Source of the DNA: Paenibacillus sp. JDR-2
GTDB taxonomy: Bacteria > Bacillota > Bacilli > Paenibacillales > Paenibacillaceae
Reading direction: 5' to 3'
NCBI RefSeq assembly: GCF_000023585.1
Contig: NC_012914.1
Location: 3,378,001-3,442,000, forward strand
DNA length: 64,000 bases
Below the pieces are notes generated by a model. It made no database searches and had not been told where the DNA came from. It was given only the letters and a program-made list of their open reading frames with translations. Position numbers and translations under genes: made by a program. Positions 47,939 to 57,469 of this stretch are shown piece after piece. Numbering within the stretch: position 1 is the first letter of the stretch; each line of letters starts with the position of its first letter.

Positions 47939-49531
47939 ATGGAGAGTGACGTTATGAATCAGGCTAATCGGGTAAATATCATTAATTTCATCCGAGGCGT
48001 AGAGCCAAGAGATCCTATTGATCTAATTGAGCCGGTCAGGGAGCAAATGTCTCTCGTGCAGAAGCATGGTTTACCTGCAACATGGCTGCTTCAGTACGAT
48101 GCGCTGGTCAACCCTGACTTTACGGAGCTGCTTCTTAGCGAAGCGGACGAACGGCAGGAGATCGGAGTATGGCTTGAGGTCGTTCAACCGTTGGCGGAAA
48201 AGGCGGGTATTCCGTGGAGGGGACGTTATGCCTGGGATTGGCATGCGCATATTGCTTTCACCGTAGGTTACACGCCATCGGAACGGGAAAAGCTTGCGGA
48301 TGTGCTGATGGAGGACTTTCATGCTAAGTTTGGCTATTACCCGAGATCGGTTGGCTCCTGGTTTCTCGATGCGCATGTTCTGGGCTACTTATCGGATAAA
48401 TACGGGATAATCGCCTCATGCAACTGCAAAGATCAATGGGGCACTGATGGATACACCTTATGGGGCGGTTATTATAATCAGGCCTATTATCCGAGTCGTC
48501 TGAATGGCTTTATGCCGGCACAGACGCAGGAGCTGCAGATTCCGGTTCCCGTATTCCGGATGCTGGGCAGCGATCCAATCTATCAATATGATGCCAGACT
48601 TGGGGGGAACGGGCAAAGCGTCATTACTTTGGAGCCCGTCTATTCCGGGGCCGAAGGCGGAGGAGGGATTCCCGAATGGGTCCGATGGTTCTTCGACGTT
48701 AACTTCAGACAGGAACAGGTATCCTTTGGTTATGCACAGGTCGGGCAGGAGAATTCATTCGGATGGGCATTAATGAAGGATGGTCTGATTGACCAAATCG
48801 AGCAGCTGGCCTCACGCCAGCAAGAAGGGGAAGTTCGTGCGGAGACACTTGCCGAATCCGGCCGGCGGTTCAAGGAACAATATCCCCTCACGCCGGCTTC
48901 CTCCATAAGCGCGCTTTCGGATTGGAGAAGCGAAGGCCGTCAATCTGTCTGGTATTACAATCGTTATTACCGGTTTAACCTGCTCAACAATAACGGAGAA
49001 CTGTGGATTCGGGATATACACCTTTTCGACGAGCGTTACGCAGAACGGTATTTAGAGGATATCTGTCCCGATAAATTCAGTCATTACGATACGCTGCCGG
49101 TAGTGGACGGCGCCCGCTGGGGCAAAGGCAGCAAGCCTGCCGGGCTCCGGCCCGTTGCTTTCAACAGCGATGGTCATGCCGTACCGCTGACCGTTCAAGC
49201 CATGGAAACGGATGAATCCGTGCCGGAAGAGCTTGAAATCCTGATTCGTCTGGAAGGGGAAGAGACGATCGTCATCCGCTGCTCGGAACGGAAAATCAGT
49301 TTCTCCTTCAGCCGCCCGGATTGGGGAATGCAAATGGTGTGGGAAGACTCGGATGAATTGCCGGATATTACTCTTGGTTTAGACGGGATCCGGTATGAAT
49401 TCAACGGGCATCCTTACACGGTTCAGTTTATCGGAACGGAGCCTCCGGCTTTTTTGTCCGGCGATCTAACGGAAGCAACAGGAGGCATCGCTTGCCGGGC
49501 TTTAGAAAACGAAATTATTTTACGATTCTAG
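47939..49531 (+). CDS. Barrel-type protein of unknown activity in the lpl operon
   Basis: A 530-residue cytosolic protein that I recognise only loosely. The N-terminal half (1-300) reads like a glycoside hydrolase/deacetylase (beta/alpha) barrel: TWLLQYDALV near residue 45, IGVWLEVVQPL, WDWHAHIAFTVGYTPSEREKLADVLMEDFHAKFGYYPRSVGSWFLDAHVLGYLS near 103-155. The C-terminal half is beta-rich. No signal peptide is present. It begins 3 bases after the binding protein, with ATG 47954 as an alternative start. Its position implies action on the imported sugar. It overlaps the opposing AraC gene by 17 bases. Confidence 0.72.
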   Translation: MESDVMNQANRVNIINFIRGVEPRDPIDLIEPVREQMSLVQKHGLPATWLLQYDALVNPDFTELLLSEADERQEIGVWLEVVQPLAEKAGIPWRGRYAWDWHAHIAFTVGYTPSEREKLADVLMEDFHAKFGYYPRSVGSWFLDAHVLGYLSDKYGIIASCNCKDQWGTDGYTLWGGYYNQAYYPSRLNGFMPAQTQELQIPVPVFRMLGSDPIYQYDARLGGNGQSVITLEPVYSGAEGGGGIPEWVRWFFDVNFRQEQVSFGYAQVGQENSFGWALMKDGLIDQIEQLASRQQEGEVRAETLAESGRRFKEQYPLTPASSISALSDWRSEGRQSVWYYNRYYRFNLLNNNGELWIRDIHLFDERYAERYLEDICPDKFSHYDTLPVVDGARWGKGSKPAGLRPVAFNSDGHAVPLTVQAMETDESVPEELEILIRLEGEETIVIRCSERKISFSFSRPDWGMQMVWEDSDELPDITLGLDGIRYEFNGHPYTVQFIGTEPPAFLSGDLTEATGGIACRALENEIILRF

Positions 49532-50390
49532 CATCGCGATATTGCCGGGGGGTAACCCCGGTTTTTTTCTTGAACAGACGGTAGAAGAATTTCATGTCCG
49601 CATAACCGACGGCACCCGCGATATCTTCAACGCTGCTATGACGGGTGGTCAAGAGGCGGCATGCCGCATCCATACGGATGCTCTGTACGTATTCGATCAG
49701 GCTCATCCCGGTATGCCGGCGGAATAAGCGGCTGAACTGCCTTTCGCTAAGCTTGGCTTGGGCAGCGAGTTCGCCTAGCTTAAGCTCGGACGCGTAATTA
49801 CGGTCAATAAAAGCAATGGCTTCGTCTACGCTTAACCACTGAGGCCGGTCTCCGGCCGGGGCAATAATCTGCAGCTTGTGCCGATAGAGGCCGGTTAATA
49901 TCCGCATAACAAGAGAGGCAAGCACAGCCATATAAGCTGGCGGTTTGGCGGCAAACTCCTGATAGAGCTCGCGGAACATCGCATGATACTCTCCCGTGGA
50001 ATCCTTGACAGAGAACCAGGATAAACCCTCATCCGCGAAACAATCCAAAATCTCCGTGGCATAAGGGAAACCATCCCGCAATTCACTCAAATAGGAAGCC
50101 GGCAGCAAGCAGTTGTAGACGATTAGAGGCCGGTCTTTCTTAGGCGTTTTTGGCCGGAATACGTGGCTTTGCCCGACGGGAATAAAAAATAACGTCCCAT
50201 GCTCAACCGGTACGGCTTCGCCGGCAATATAATGAATGCCTGCACCTTCGCTGACATACGTAATCTCTACGAATTCATGCGAATGCTCACCCATATCAAA
50301 GCTTTCGTAAGCGCGGTTTACATAGAGAGGTACGCCGGGCTCGAAAAAAGACGATGCCGACATGACATAGGTGCTTCGTTTTATGCTCAT
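49515..50390 (-). CDS. AraC-family regulator with cupin sensor
   Basis: A 291-residue AraC-type regulator. The cupin part spans about residues 15-100 (VNRAYESFDMGEHSHEFVEITYVSEGAGIHYI; GTLFFIPVGQSHVFRP). Two helix-turn-helix motifs follow (KLGELAAQAKLSERQFSRLFRRHTGMSLIEY; VEDIAGAVGYADMKFFYRLFKKKTGVTPRQYR). GAAGGAG lies 8 bases before the ATG at 50390; an upstream in-frame ATG has no ribosome site. It is divergent from the rhamnosidase, its probable target, in the style of rhamnose regulators. Confidence 0.93.
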   Translation of the reverse strand: MSIKRSTYVMSASSFFEPGVPLYVNRAYESFDMGEHSHEFVEITYVSEGAGIHYIAGEAVPVEHGTLFFIPVGQSHVFRPKTPKKDRPLIVYNCLLPASYLSELRDGFPYATEILDCFADEGLSWFSVKDSTGEYHAMFRELYQEFAAKPPAYMAVLASLVMRILTGLYRHKLQIIAPAGDRPQWLSVDEAIAFIDRNYASELKLGELAAQAKLSERQFSRLFRRHTGMSLIEYVQSIRMDAACRLLTTRHSSVEDIAGAVGYADMKFFYRLFKKKTGVTPRQYRDARIVK

Positions 50391-50437
50391 CGTCCATACT
50401 CCTTCCAACGGGACTAAAACCATATATCTTTATCGTA

Positions 50438-50451
50438 CGAAACCGTTTGCA
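50438..50451. promoter_or_regulatory. Cre-like site between araC and rhamnosidase
   Basis: On the reverse strand TGCAAACGGTTTCG matches the CcpA consensus TGWNANCGNTNWCA at 12 of 14 positions. It lies 116 bases before the rhamnosidase start and 47 before araC. Confidence 0.4.
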
Positions 50452-50567
50452 AGATGTCCAGATCCACCTATGAAAATGTCCGGATCATCCCCTGATTGTC
50501 GTTCTCTCTTGCCATACAATCAAGTTAATGATTAGCATACAAGATTATCGGAAGGGGAAATTCATAT

Positions 50568-53255
50568 ATGACTTTGTTGCAAGTAAACCATTTGCGTTGT
50601 GAATATCAGCAAAATCCAAACGGACTCGGAGCTTTATCGCCGCGTATCAGCTGGCAGCTTCAATCGGATGACGTTCATGTGATGCAGCTCGCTTATCAGA
50701 TCCAAGTATCCTGCGGATTGGAAGGATTTGATGAGCTTGAGCTGGTATGGGATACCGGCCGCGTGGAATCGGAGCAGTCGACCCTGATCGAATACGGCGG
50801 GCAGCCGCTGCATGCGCGAGGCCGTTACTACTATCGGGTGAAAGTATGGGATAACAAAGGCAACGAATCGGAATGGAGTAAGACTGCTCATTGGGAAATG
50901 GGACTTCTCCAAACCGCGGACTGGACGGCATCTTGGATTACGCCCGAAGCAAACTCTATCAATCCGCAGTCGGAAGAAATTTTTATGCTCCGCAAAAGTT
51001 TTGCGGCACGCAGCAACATCAGCCGCGCAACCTTGTATGCGACTGCGCTCGGACTATACGAAGTGGAGCTAAATGGCAAGCGGGTTGGCGATTGGGAGTA
51101 TACGCCGGGCTGGACGAGTTATTCCAGCAGACTCCAGGTGCAGGCCTATGATGTAACGCAGCAGCTTGCAGCGGGAAGCAACGCAATCGGAGCTTCTTTA
51201 GCGAACGGATGGTACAAAGGCGACTTGGCTTGGAACAATCAGAAAAGCATTTACGGCAATATCCGTGCTGTGCTCCTTCAGCTTCATATCGACTATGACG
51301 ACGGAACATCGGAAGTAATCGCCAGCGACACGTCTTGGCGTGCGGCTACCGGTCCAATCCTCATGTCGGAGTTGTATCATGGAGAAACCTATGATGCCCG
51401 GTTGGAAATTAAGGGTTGGTCGGAGCCAGACTTCGACGATCAGAGCTGGGCCGGTGTAACGGAGCTTGCCCAATCGAAGGATATCCTGGTCATGCAGGAA
51501 AACGAGCCTGTCCGCATAACCGAAAAGCTGAAGCCTGTCGCTCTTATTCATACCCCTTCCGGCGAAACGGTGCTGGATATGGGCCAGAACATGGTCGGAC
51601 GCCTTCATTTCCGCATCGAGCTGCCGGCAGGTACGGAGCTGTCGATCCGGCATGCCGAGGTACTGGACCGGGAAGGCAACTTCTATATCGGCAATCTTCG
51701 CAAAGCGAAGCAGACGGTCCGATATATTTGCAAAGGCGGGGAAGAGGAATACGAGCCGCATTTCTCGTTCCAAGGCTTCCGTTATGTGAAAATTGAAGGC
51801 TGGCCGCAGGATGCCGCGCTTAACCTGGATCAATTCACCGGACATGTCCTTCATACGGATATGGAGGCTTCGGGTGCTTTCGAGTGCTCTCATCCTCTAT
51901 TAAACAAGCTTCAGCAAAATATTATCTGGGGACAACGCGGCAATTTCCTCGATGTTCCGACGGACTGTCCGCAGCGCGATGAACGGCTTGGCTGGACGGG
52001 CGACGCTCAGGTCTTTATCCGTACGGCTGCATTCAATTACGGCGTGGCTCCGTTTTTCGCCAAATGGCTGCGCGACTTGAAGGCAGACCAACGCAGTGAC
52101 GGGGGAGTGCCGTTTGTTATCCCTCATGTGCTGGACGAGAATTCTCATTCTTCCGCAGCTTGGGGCGATGCCGCGGTCATCTGTCCTTGGACGATGTACC
52201 TCAGTTACGGAGATAAGCGCGTGCTTGAAGAGCAGTATGACAGCATGAAGGCATGGGTGGAGTACATTCGCAAGCAAGGCAGCGACGAATATCTATGGAA
52301 TACCGGCTTCCACTTCGGTGATTGGCTGGGCTTAGACGCCAAAGAAGGGGATTATGTAGGAGCAACGCCTAGAGATCTGATCGCAACCTGCTATTATGCC
52401 TATTCCACGGAGCTGTTCGTCAAAACCGCCGAAGTGCTTGGCCGAACGGACGATGCGGAGCATTACCGCGAGCTGTACAATCAGATTGCAGCAGCCTTCG
52501 AACGCGAATTCCTTACGCCTAACGGAAGGCTTGCCGCCCATACGCAGACCGCTCACGTTCTGCCGCTGATGTTCGGACTTGTCAAAGGCTCGGTGCGTGA
52601 CCGGCTGGCCAAAACGCTGGCAGACTACGTAACGGAGCAAAAGTTCCATCTGACGACCGGCTTTGTAGGGACGCCTTACCTGAGCCATGTGTTGTCCGAA
52701 AACGGCTATCACGATGTGGCGGTTAAGCTGGTGCAGCAGGAGGACTACCCATCCTGGCTTTATTCGATTCACCAAGGGGCAACAACGATTTGGGAGCATT
52801 GGGACGGCATTAAAGCGGATGGTTCCTTCTGGAGCGACGATATGAATTCCTATAATCATTACGCTTACGGATCTATTGGGGAATGGCTGTACAGGGTTGT
52901 AGCCGGACTTGACCTGGATGAGTCGCAGCCGGGCTATAAGCATATTATTTTCCGTCCGCGCACGGATTCCGGTCTTACTTACGCCAAAGCCTCCTATAAA
53001 TCCGTTTATGGATTGATCCGCAGCGGATGGAATACAAGCGTAGACGGGGCAGTGAGCTATGAGTTTGAGCTTCCTCCTAACACGACTGCGGAAGTGAGAT
53101 TGCAAGGTGCCTTGCCTGATGCCATCTCGGTCAATGGCGCCGATCTTCGCTCGGCTTCCGGCGTTATTGATTTCCGGGAAGAAGGCGGATTGCTTGTGCT
53201 GTCCCTCGGGTCAGGCATCTACCGTGTTCATGCCGCAGCCAAAGTAACCGTTTGA
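50568..53255 (+). CDS. Alpha-L-rhamnosidase, GH78
   Basis: An 895-residue GH78 enzyme that removes terminal L-rhamnose. The N-terminal fibronectin-like domain (LRCEYQQNPNGLGALSPRISW) and beta-jelly roll are followed by the (alpha/alpha)6 barrel from about residue 430, with the signature DVPTDCPQRDERLGWTGDAQVF and later TTIWEHWDGI, then a C-terminal beta domain. Catalytic acids are in the DERLGWTGD and WEHWD segments. No signal peptide, so rhamnosides are cleaved inside the cell. AGGGG precedes the start. Confidence 0.96.
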   Translation: MTLLQVNHLRCEYQQNPNGLGALSPRISWQLQSDDVHVMQLAYQIQVSCGLEGFDELELVWDTGRVESEQSTLIEYGGQPLHARGRYYYRVKVWDNKGNESEWSKTAHWEMGLLQTADWTASWITPEANSINPQSEEIFMLRKSFAARSNISRATLYATALGLYEVELNGKRVGDWEYTPGWTSYSSRLQVQAYDVTQQLAAGSNAIGASLANGWYKGDLAWNNQKSIYGNIRAVLLQLHIDYDDGTSEVIASDTSWRAATGPILMSELYHGETYDARLEIKGWSEPDFDDQSWAGVTELAQSKDILVMQENEPVRITEKLKPVALIHTPSGETVLDMGQNMVGRLHFRIELPAGTELSIRHAEVLDREGNFYIGNLRKAKQTVRYICKGGEEEYEPHFSFQGFRYVKIEGWPQDAALNLDQFTGHVLHTDMEASGAFECSHPLLNKLQQNIIWGQRGNFLDVPTDCPQRDERLGWTGDAQVFIRTAAFNYGVAPFFAKWLRDLKADQRSDGGVPFVIPHVLDENSHSSAAWGDAAVICPWTMYLSYGDKRVLEEQYDSMKAWVEYIRKQGSDEYLWNTGFHFGDWLGLDAKEGDYVGATPRDLIATCYYAYSTELFVKTAEVLGRTDDAEHYRELYNQIAAAFEREFLTPNGRLAAHTQTAHVLPLMFGLVKGSVRDRLAKTLADYVTEQKFHLTTGFVGTPYLSHVLSENGYHDVAVKLVQQEDYPSWLYSIHQGATTIWEHWDGIKADGSFWSDDMNSYNHYAYGSIGEWLYRVVAGLDLDESQPGYKHIIFRPRTDSGLTYAKASYKSVYGLIRSGWNTSVDGAVSYEFELPPNTTAEVRLQGALPDAISVNGADLRSASGVIDFREEGGLLVLSLGSGIYRVHAAAKVTV

Positions 53256-53259
53256 GAAA

Positions 53260-53298
53260 AAACAAAACCGTTCCCTATTTCCGGGAACGGTTTTTTCA
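53260..53298. terminator. Terminator between rhamnosidase and catalase
   Basis: AAAACCGTTCCC-TATTTCC-GGGAACGGTTTT flanked by A and T runs, so it can act in both directions. Confidence 0.92.
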
Positions 53299-53306
53299 TG
53301 TAAAAA

Positions 53307-54731
53307 TCAGCCTTTCTGAGCATGGATTTGCTTGGCAACGCGTTCCCCTAATTCGGTTGAAGCTTTGCTTAAATAACCGAGTACAATGGCTTGGGTTTCC
53401 TCGCATGCCGCGGAGAGATCACCGGCCAGATTTTTGACGAGATGTTCCTTCTGTACCGGCTGCAGACAATCGTAATATTGACCCGCTTGCGTGAAATCAT
53501 CGGACTTTGGAATTTCGGACCTCACAAGATGCCCTTCTACATACCGGCCATTGCCGCTGGTCTGCATGGAGCCCGGAGTCCAGTTCGCCTGATGATTGAC
53601 CGGTACCTTGCGGAAATCCGGCCCGATCCGGTGACGCTGCGAATCTGCGTATATATTCGAACGTCCTTGCAGCATTTTATCATCCGACAGCTCGGCGCCA
53701 TCCAGCAGATTGGAAGGAGAGAAGGCAAGCTTCTCCACCTGCTCCTGATAATCGTCCGGATTCTGGTTCAAGACAAGCTTGCCGACCGGCAGGAGCGGGA
53801 ACTGATCCTCATCCCAAATTTTCGTATCGTCGAGCGGATCGTAAGGAAGGCTGGCCTCATCCGCAGGATCCATTAGTTGAACGTATAAGCCGTACTCTAC
53901 CGTTTTTCCGCAGGCAAGCGTATCGTACAGATCCTGGCCCGCGTAATCCGGATTTTTGCAGCTTAGTTCTGCAGATTCCTCGGCGTCAATGGTCTGGACA
54001 CCGGCATAGGGAATCCAGTGGTATTTAACGTAGGTGCAAACCCCTTGCGCATTTCTCCAGACGTACGTATTTACGCTATGCCCGGGGATGTGGCGAAGAC
54101 TCTTGACCGTCCCGGCATCGGAATACAACCATACGATAAAGTGAGTGGATTCAGGCGCTCTTGCGATAAAGCTCCAGAACCTCTCGGGGTCAATTAAATT
54201 ATTGATAGGCGAAGGCAAGAACGCCTGTATGGACTCCGGAAAACGAATAGGGTCTCTGATCAGAAAGACGGGAATATGATTGAAAACCAGGTCGAAGACA
54301 CCTTCGTCGGTATAAAATTTGGTCGCGAATCCGCGTACATTGCGGGATGTATCCGGGGTTCCCTTATTGCTGACCGCAAGGGAGAACCTGACGGTTACGG
54401 GAACTTGATAGCCTGGTTGCTGCAAGAAGCAGAGCTTCGTATGCGCAGCCATGGAATGTACGGTCTGAAAGTAGCCAAATGCTCCCCAGCCTTTGACATG
54501 AACGGGTCTTTCGAGAATTTTATTATGTATAAAGGTCTCCATTGTCTCATGCAGCACGCTATCTTGTTCGAGAATGGGGCCGCGGGCGCCTACGGTTTGC
54601 GAATGGAGAGCGGCCGGACTGTCAATTGCGCTCCATTGCGACGGTGATAAGCCATGGTGATGCTCTTTTTTAGCTGGCTTCTGCGCAGGCATCGGGGCAT
54701 TATTCTCCGAAAAACCTTGATTATTGTCCAT
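53307..54731 (-). CDS. Catalase (monofunctional haem type)
   Basis: A 474-residue small-subunit catalase. The distal His78 is in HVKGWGAFGYF, the distal Asn151 is in VFNHIPVFLIRDP, and the proximal haem Tyr is in SNIYADSQRHRIG. The N-terminal extension is His/Lys-rich (AKKEHHHGLSPSQW). Some loops differ from common clade 3 enzymes: the RFSLAVSNKGTPDTSRNVRGFATKFY block replaces [26 protein letters not shown]. It is likely active, possibly a spore or stationary-phase isozyme. The gene is monocistronic. Confidence 0.92.
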   Translation of the reverse strand: MDNNQGFSENNAPMPAQKPAKKEHHHGLSPSQWSAIDSPAALHSQTVGARGPILEQDSVLHETMETFIHNKILERPVHVKGWGAFGYFQTVHSMAAHTKLCFLQQPGYQVPVTVRFSLAVSNKGTPDTSRNVRGFATKFYTDEGVFDLVFNHIPVFLIRDPIRFPESIQAFLPSPINNLIDPERFWSFIARAPESTHFIVWLYSDAGTVKSLRHIPGHSVNTYVWRNAQGVCTYVKYHWIPYAGVQTIDAEESAELSCKNPDYAGQDLYDTLACGKTVEYGLYVQLMDPADEASLPYDPLDDTKIWDEDQFPLLPVGKLVLNQNPDDYQEQVEKLAFSPSNLLDGAELSDDKMLQGRSNIYADSQRHRIGPDFRKVPVNHQANWTPGSMQTSGNGRYVEGHLVRSEIPKSDDFTQAGQYYDCLQPVQKEHLVKNLAGDLSAACEETQAIVLGYLSKASTELGERVAKQIHAQKG

Positions 54732-54940
54732 CTATATACCTCCATAATCAATCTCTTGCCACCTTTATGTCTATTCTCGTTACCGAAGTAAAATGCGTCT
54801 GCAATATTGTCTATTCTCCGCTCCTATCGGACGGAGGCCGGATGGAAGATTTTTTTCTCCCCATTCGGGCATTAATACTCCCGGGATATGTTATGATTGG
54901 ACAACAAGCGGAAAGGCTTATATGGAGGTAATAGATAAAT

Positions 54941-55192
54941 ATGGCGAAAGCAAAGGTGCCAAAGCGTCCTACAAGGGACGAATTTGTATTAGAAGAGATA
55001 GGGAATCAGTTAAGCGAAGCTTTCTATGAAACATCTACGATTGTTCTCACCGTATGGGGCAGGGAGGAACCTGTTCAAGGCGTTATTACGGCGATGGATT
55101 CAAGGACAGGCAAAGTTCATGTCGAGACGTCATCGGGATTGGACAAGGTCCCGTTTATGGATATTATGAATGTCAGCTATTCAAGGAATTAA
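54941..55192 (+). CDS. YolD-like small protein (tentative)
   Basis: An 83-residue protein. Residues 20-80 follow the YolD-like beta-rich pattern: a helix (EEIGNQLSEAFYETSTIVLTVW) then strand-turn-strand (VQGVITAMDSRTGKVHVETSSGLDKVPFMDIMNVS). YolD proteins often accompany Y-family DNA polymerases, but none is nearby. GGAGG lies about 11 bases before the ATG. It is 18 bases ahead of a LysR gene and may be transcribed with it. Confidence 0.6.
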   Translation: MAKAKVPKRPTRDEFVLEEIGNQLSEAFYETSTIVLTVWGREEPVQGVITAMDSRTGKVHVETSSGLDKVPFMDIMNVSYSRN

Positions 55193-55210
55193 AAAGGAGC
55201 TTGTTAAGCA

Positions 55211-56104
55211 TTGGATGATAAAGACGCGGTTATTCTGCAATACATAGCCGAGGAACAAAGCTTGACCAAAGCGGCGGAAAAGCTCTATATGACGCAGCCT
55301 GCCTTAACATACCGGATTCAGCAGATGGAGCGGGAATTCGGCGTTCCGCTTATTGTTAAGCATACCAAAGGAACGTATTTGACGCCGGAAGGCGAGGCGC
55401 TGGCCTCCTTTGCCAAGAAGATGCGCGAAGAGATGGTTGCGATGAAAGATTATCTGCTCAACATGAGGAGTCTCGTAAAAGGAACGCTACGTCTTGGAGT
55501 AGCCAGCTATTACGGCTTATACAAGCTGCCGCCTCTGCTTGGAAAGTTCAAGGATCTGTATCCGGAGGTGCAATTCCATGTGACTTGCGCATTAAGCTCA
55601 GAGATCATTGACTTGTTAACTGAACAGGAAATTCATATAGGGATCGTACGCGGGAATTACCAGTGGCAGGAAGCGAAGGAGCTGCTTCATGATGAGCCCA
55701 TCTGCCTGATTTCCCGTGAACCAATCGAGCTTGATCGGCTTCCGGAGCTGCCGCATATCCATTACAGCGAACCCAAGTCCAAGACGGTACGCGCAACCGC
55801 GTCCACATTGGGACATACCATTCAGAAGTGGTGGCATGAGCATTATCAAGTACCTCCAGTTATAGCCATGCAGGTTGACGCTTACGAGACTTGCAAGGAA
55901 ATGGTCAAGCAAGGACTCGGCTATTCCATTGTACCAGGCGTATTTGTGTCACCGGAGGACGGTTTGCATTCGCTGGAATTAACGCTGAAGAATGGAGAGC
56001 CAATCCGCAGAAATACATGGATGTTATACCGAAATCAGACGCGCGAGCTGGCAATCGTGGATAGATTCGTTGATTTTATGACAAACGAGCATATACGCAC
56101 ATGA
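55211..56104 (+). CDS. LysR-family transcriptional regulator
   Basis: A 297-residue LysR regulator: DNA-binding helices (TKAAEKLYMTQPALTYRIQQMEREFGVPLIVK), then an effector domain. The start is TTG with AAGGAG 11 bases upstream. The related sub-family often controls amidohydrolase/transporter pairs, and such a pair follows (M20 and YfcC), though a terminator separates them. Confidence 0.92.
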   Translation: MDDKDAVILQYIAEEQSLTKAAEKLYMTQPALTYRIQQMEREFGVPLIVKHTKGTYLTPEGEALASFAKKMREEMVAMKDYLLNMRSLVKGTLRLGVASYYGLYKLPPLLGKFKDLYPEVQFHVTCALSSEIIDLLTEQEIHIGIVRGNYQWQEAKELLHDEPICLISREPIELDRLPELPHIHYSEPKSKTVRATASTLGHTIQKWWHEHYQVPPVIAMQVDAYETCKEMVKQGLGYSIVPGVFVSPEDGLHSLELTLKNGEPIRRNTWMLYRNQTRELAIVDRFVDFMTNEHIRT

Positions 56105-56141
56105 AGTCCTGCATGAAAGCATGCAGGGCTTTTTTATTTTC
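56102..56141 (+). terminator. Terminator after LysR gene
   Basis: AGTCCTGCATG-AAAG-CATGCAGGGCT followed by six T. Confidence 0.92.
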
Positions 56142-56274
56142 CCACGACCCATAAAAAAAGTTATGCGCTTCCCCAAAAAACAATTAATTGTACTTATCAG
56201 GCAGGTTTCCTTATTATTTGATACATATTGATGCATAAATATACGGCTATTTCAGGATAGGTGGGAACGATTTG

Positions 56275-57465
56275 ATGAGCAACAAAGAATCCAAACGACG
56301 GATTGCACAGGCGGTAGATTCGCGTGATGCGCAGCTGCGTGAGCTGTCTCTTCGCATTCATGCGAATCCGGAGCTTAGCTTTCACGAGCATAAAGCGCAG
56401 CAATGGCTAACGGAGCCGCTGATTGAAGCGGGTTTTGCGGTGGAAAAGGGGATTTCGGGTCTTGAGACTTCGTTCCGCGCAACTTGGGAAGGGACAACAG
56501 GCGGACCAACGATAGCGCTGCTGGCCGAATACGATGCGCTTCCGGGACTTGGCCATGGCTGCGGCCACAGCTTAATCGGAACGGCGGCGGTTGGCGCAGC
56601 ACTCGCGCTTAAAAGTACTTTCCCGGAGCTGCCCGGCAAAATCATCGTGCTGGGCACGCCAGCCGAAGAGGAAGGCGGAGGCAAGATCATCATGTGCAAC
56701 GACGGTGTATTTGACGATGTTGACGCGGCCATGATGGTGCATCCTCAGAATAAAACGATGGTGCTGCGGGGCGCTCTTGCATGCGTGGATGCTACGTTTA
56801 CTTTCCACGGAAGACAAGCTCATGCGTCCTCTTCGCCGGAAAAAGGAATCAGCGCCCTGGATGCGCTTGTGAACGCCTATGCGGCAATCAACTCCTTGCG
56901 CCAGTTTATGAAGGAGGATGTCCGGATCCACGGTATTATTACGAAGGGCGGAGACGCGCCTAACGTTGTGCCCGAGCTGACCGAAATGGTGTTTATTTTG
57001 CGAGCGTCCACCGTGCAGGAGCTAGAGACGGTCAGGGAAAAGGTATACCGCGCTGTCCGCTGCGCAGCAGAAGGCGTAGGGGCAGCGGTCGACATCAAGG
57101 AAGGTCTGATTTATGCCGAGCGGAACAATAATAAAGCATTAGCAGGCTTATTCGCCCGCAATCTGGAGGAAGAGCTTGGCCTTGAGGTAAACGACCCTCC
57201 GCTGAAGGGCGGCGTTGGTTCCTCCGACATTGGCAACGTCAGTCAAATGACGGCTGTTATCCATCCTTATATCCGGCTTGGAGAAGCAACGACGCATACG
57301 CCGGAATTCGCTCGTCTTGCCGGTTCGGAGGAAGGAATGATTCTACTGAACAATGCGGCGAAAGCTCTGGCTATGACCGCTTATGATCTTTGTTCGGACC
57401 GTGACGCATTAAGGCTCGTCCGTTCAGAGTTCGAAGAGTGGAGCAATTCTAAAAATGGGGGATAA
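56275..57465 (+). CDS. M20 family amidohydrolase
   Basis: A 396-residue zinc amidohydrolase of the M20D/AbgB-like group, cytosolic. Metal-binding phrases are LLAEYDALPGLGHGCGHSLIG near residue 82-102 and GTPAEEEGGGKIIM near 130, with VGSSDIGNVS and a late His near 345 in the family positions. Relatives cleave N-acyl amino acids, aminobenzoyl-glutamate or dipeptides. It ends 4 bases before the transporter start, so it is one operon with the YfcC-type carrier, which probably brings in the substrate. Confidence 0.9.
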   Translation: MSNKESKRRIAQAVDSRDAQLRELSLRIHANPELSFHEHKAQQWLTEPLIEAGFAVEKGISGLETSFRATWEGTTGGPTIALLAEYDALPGLGHGCGHSLIGTAAVGAALALKSTFPELPGKIIVLGTPAEEEGGGKIIMCNDGVFDDVDAAMMVHPQNKTMVLRGALACVDATFTFHGRQAHASSSPEKGISALDALVNAYAAINSLRQFMKEDVRIHGIITKGGDAPNVVPELTEMVFILRASTVQELETVREKVYRAVRCAAEGVGAAVDIKEGLIYAERNNNKALAGLFARNLEEELGLEVNDPPLKGGVGSSDIGNVSQMTAVIHPYIRLGEATTHTPEFARLAGSEEGMILLNNAAKALAMTAYDLCSDRDALRLVRSEFEEWSNSKNGG

Positions 57466-57469
57466 AACA

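Noticed and set aside
51198-53105. Reverse frames of 231 and 257 codons inside the rhamnosidase gene
   Set aside because: Shadows of a full-length GH78 gene; no ribosome sites and no domain pattern.
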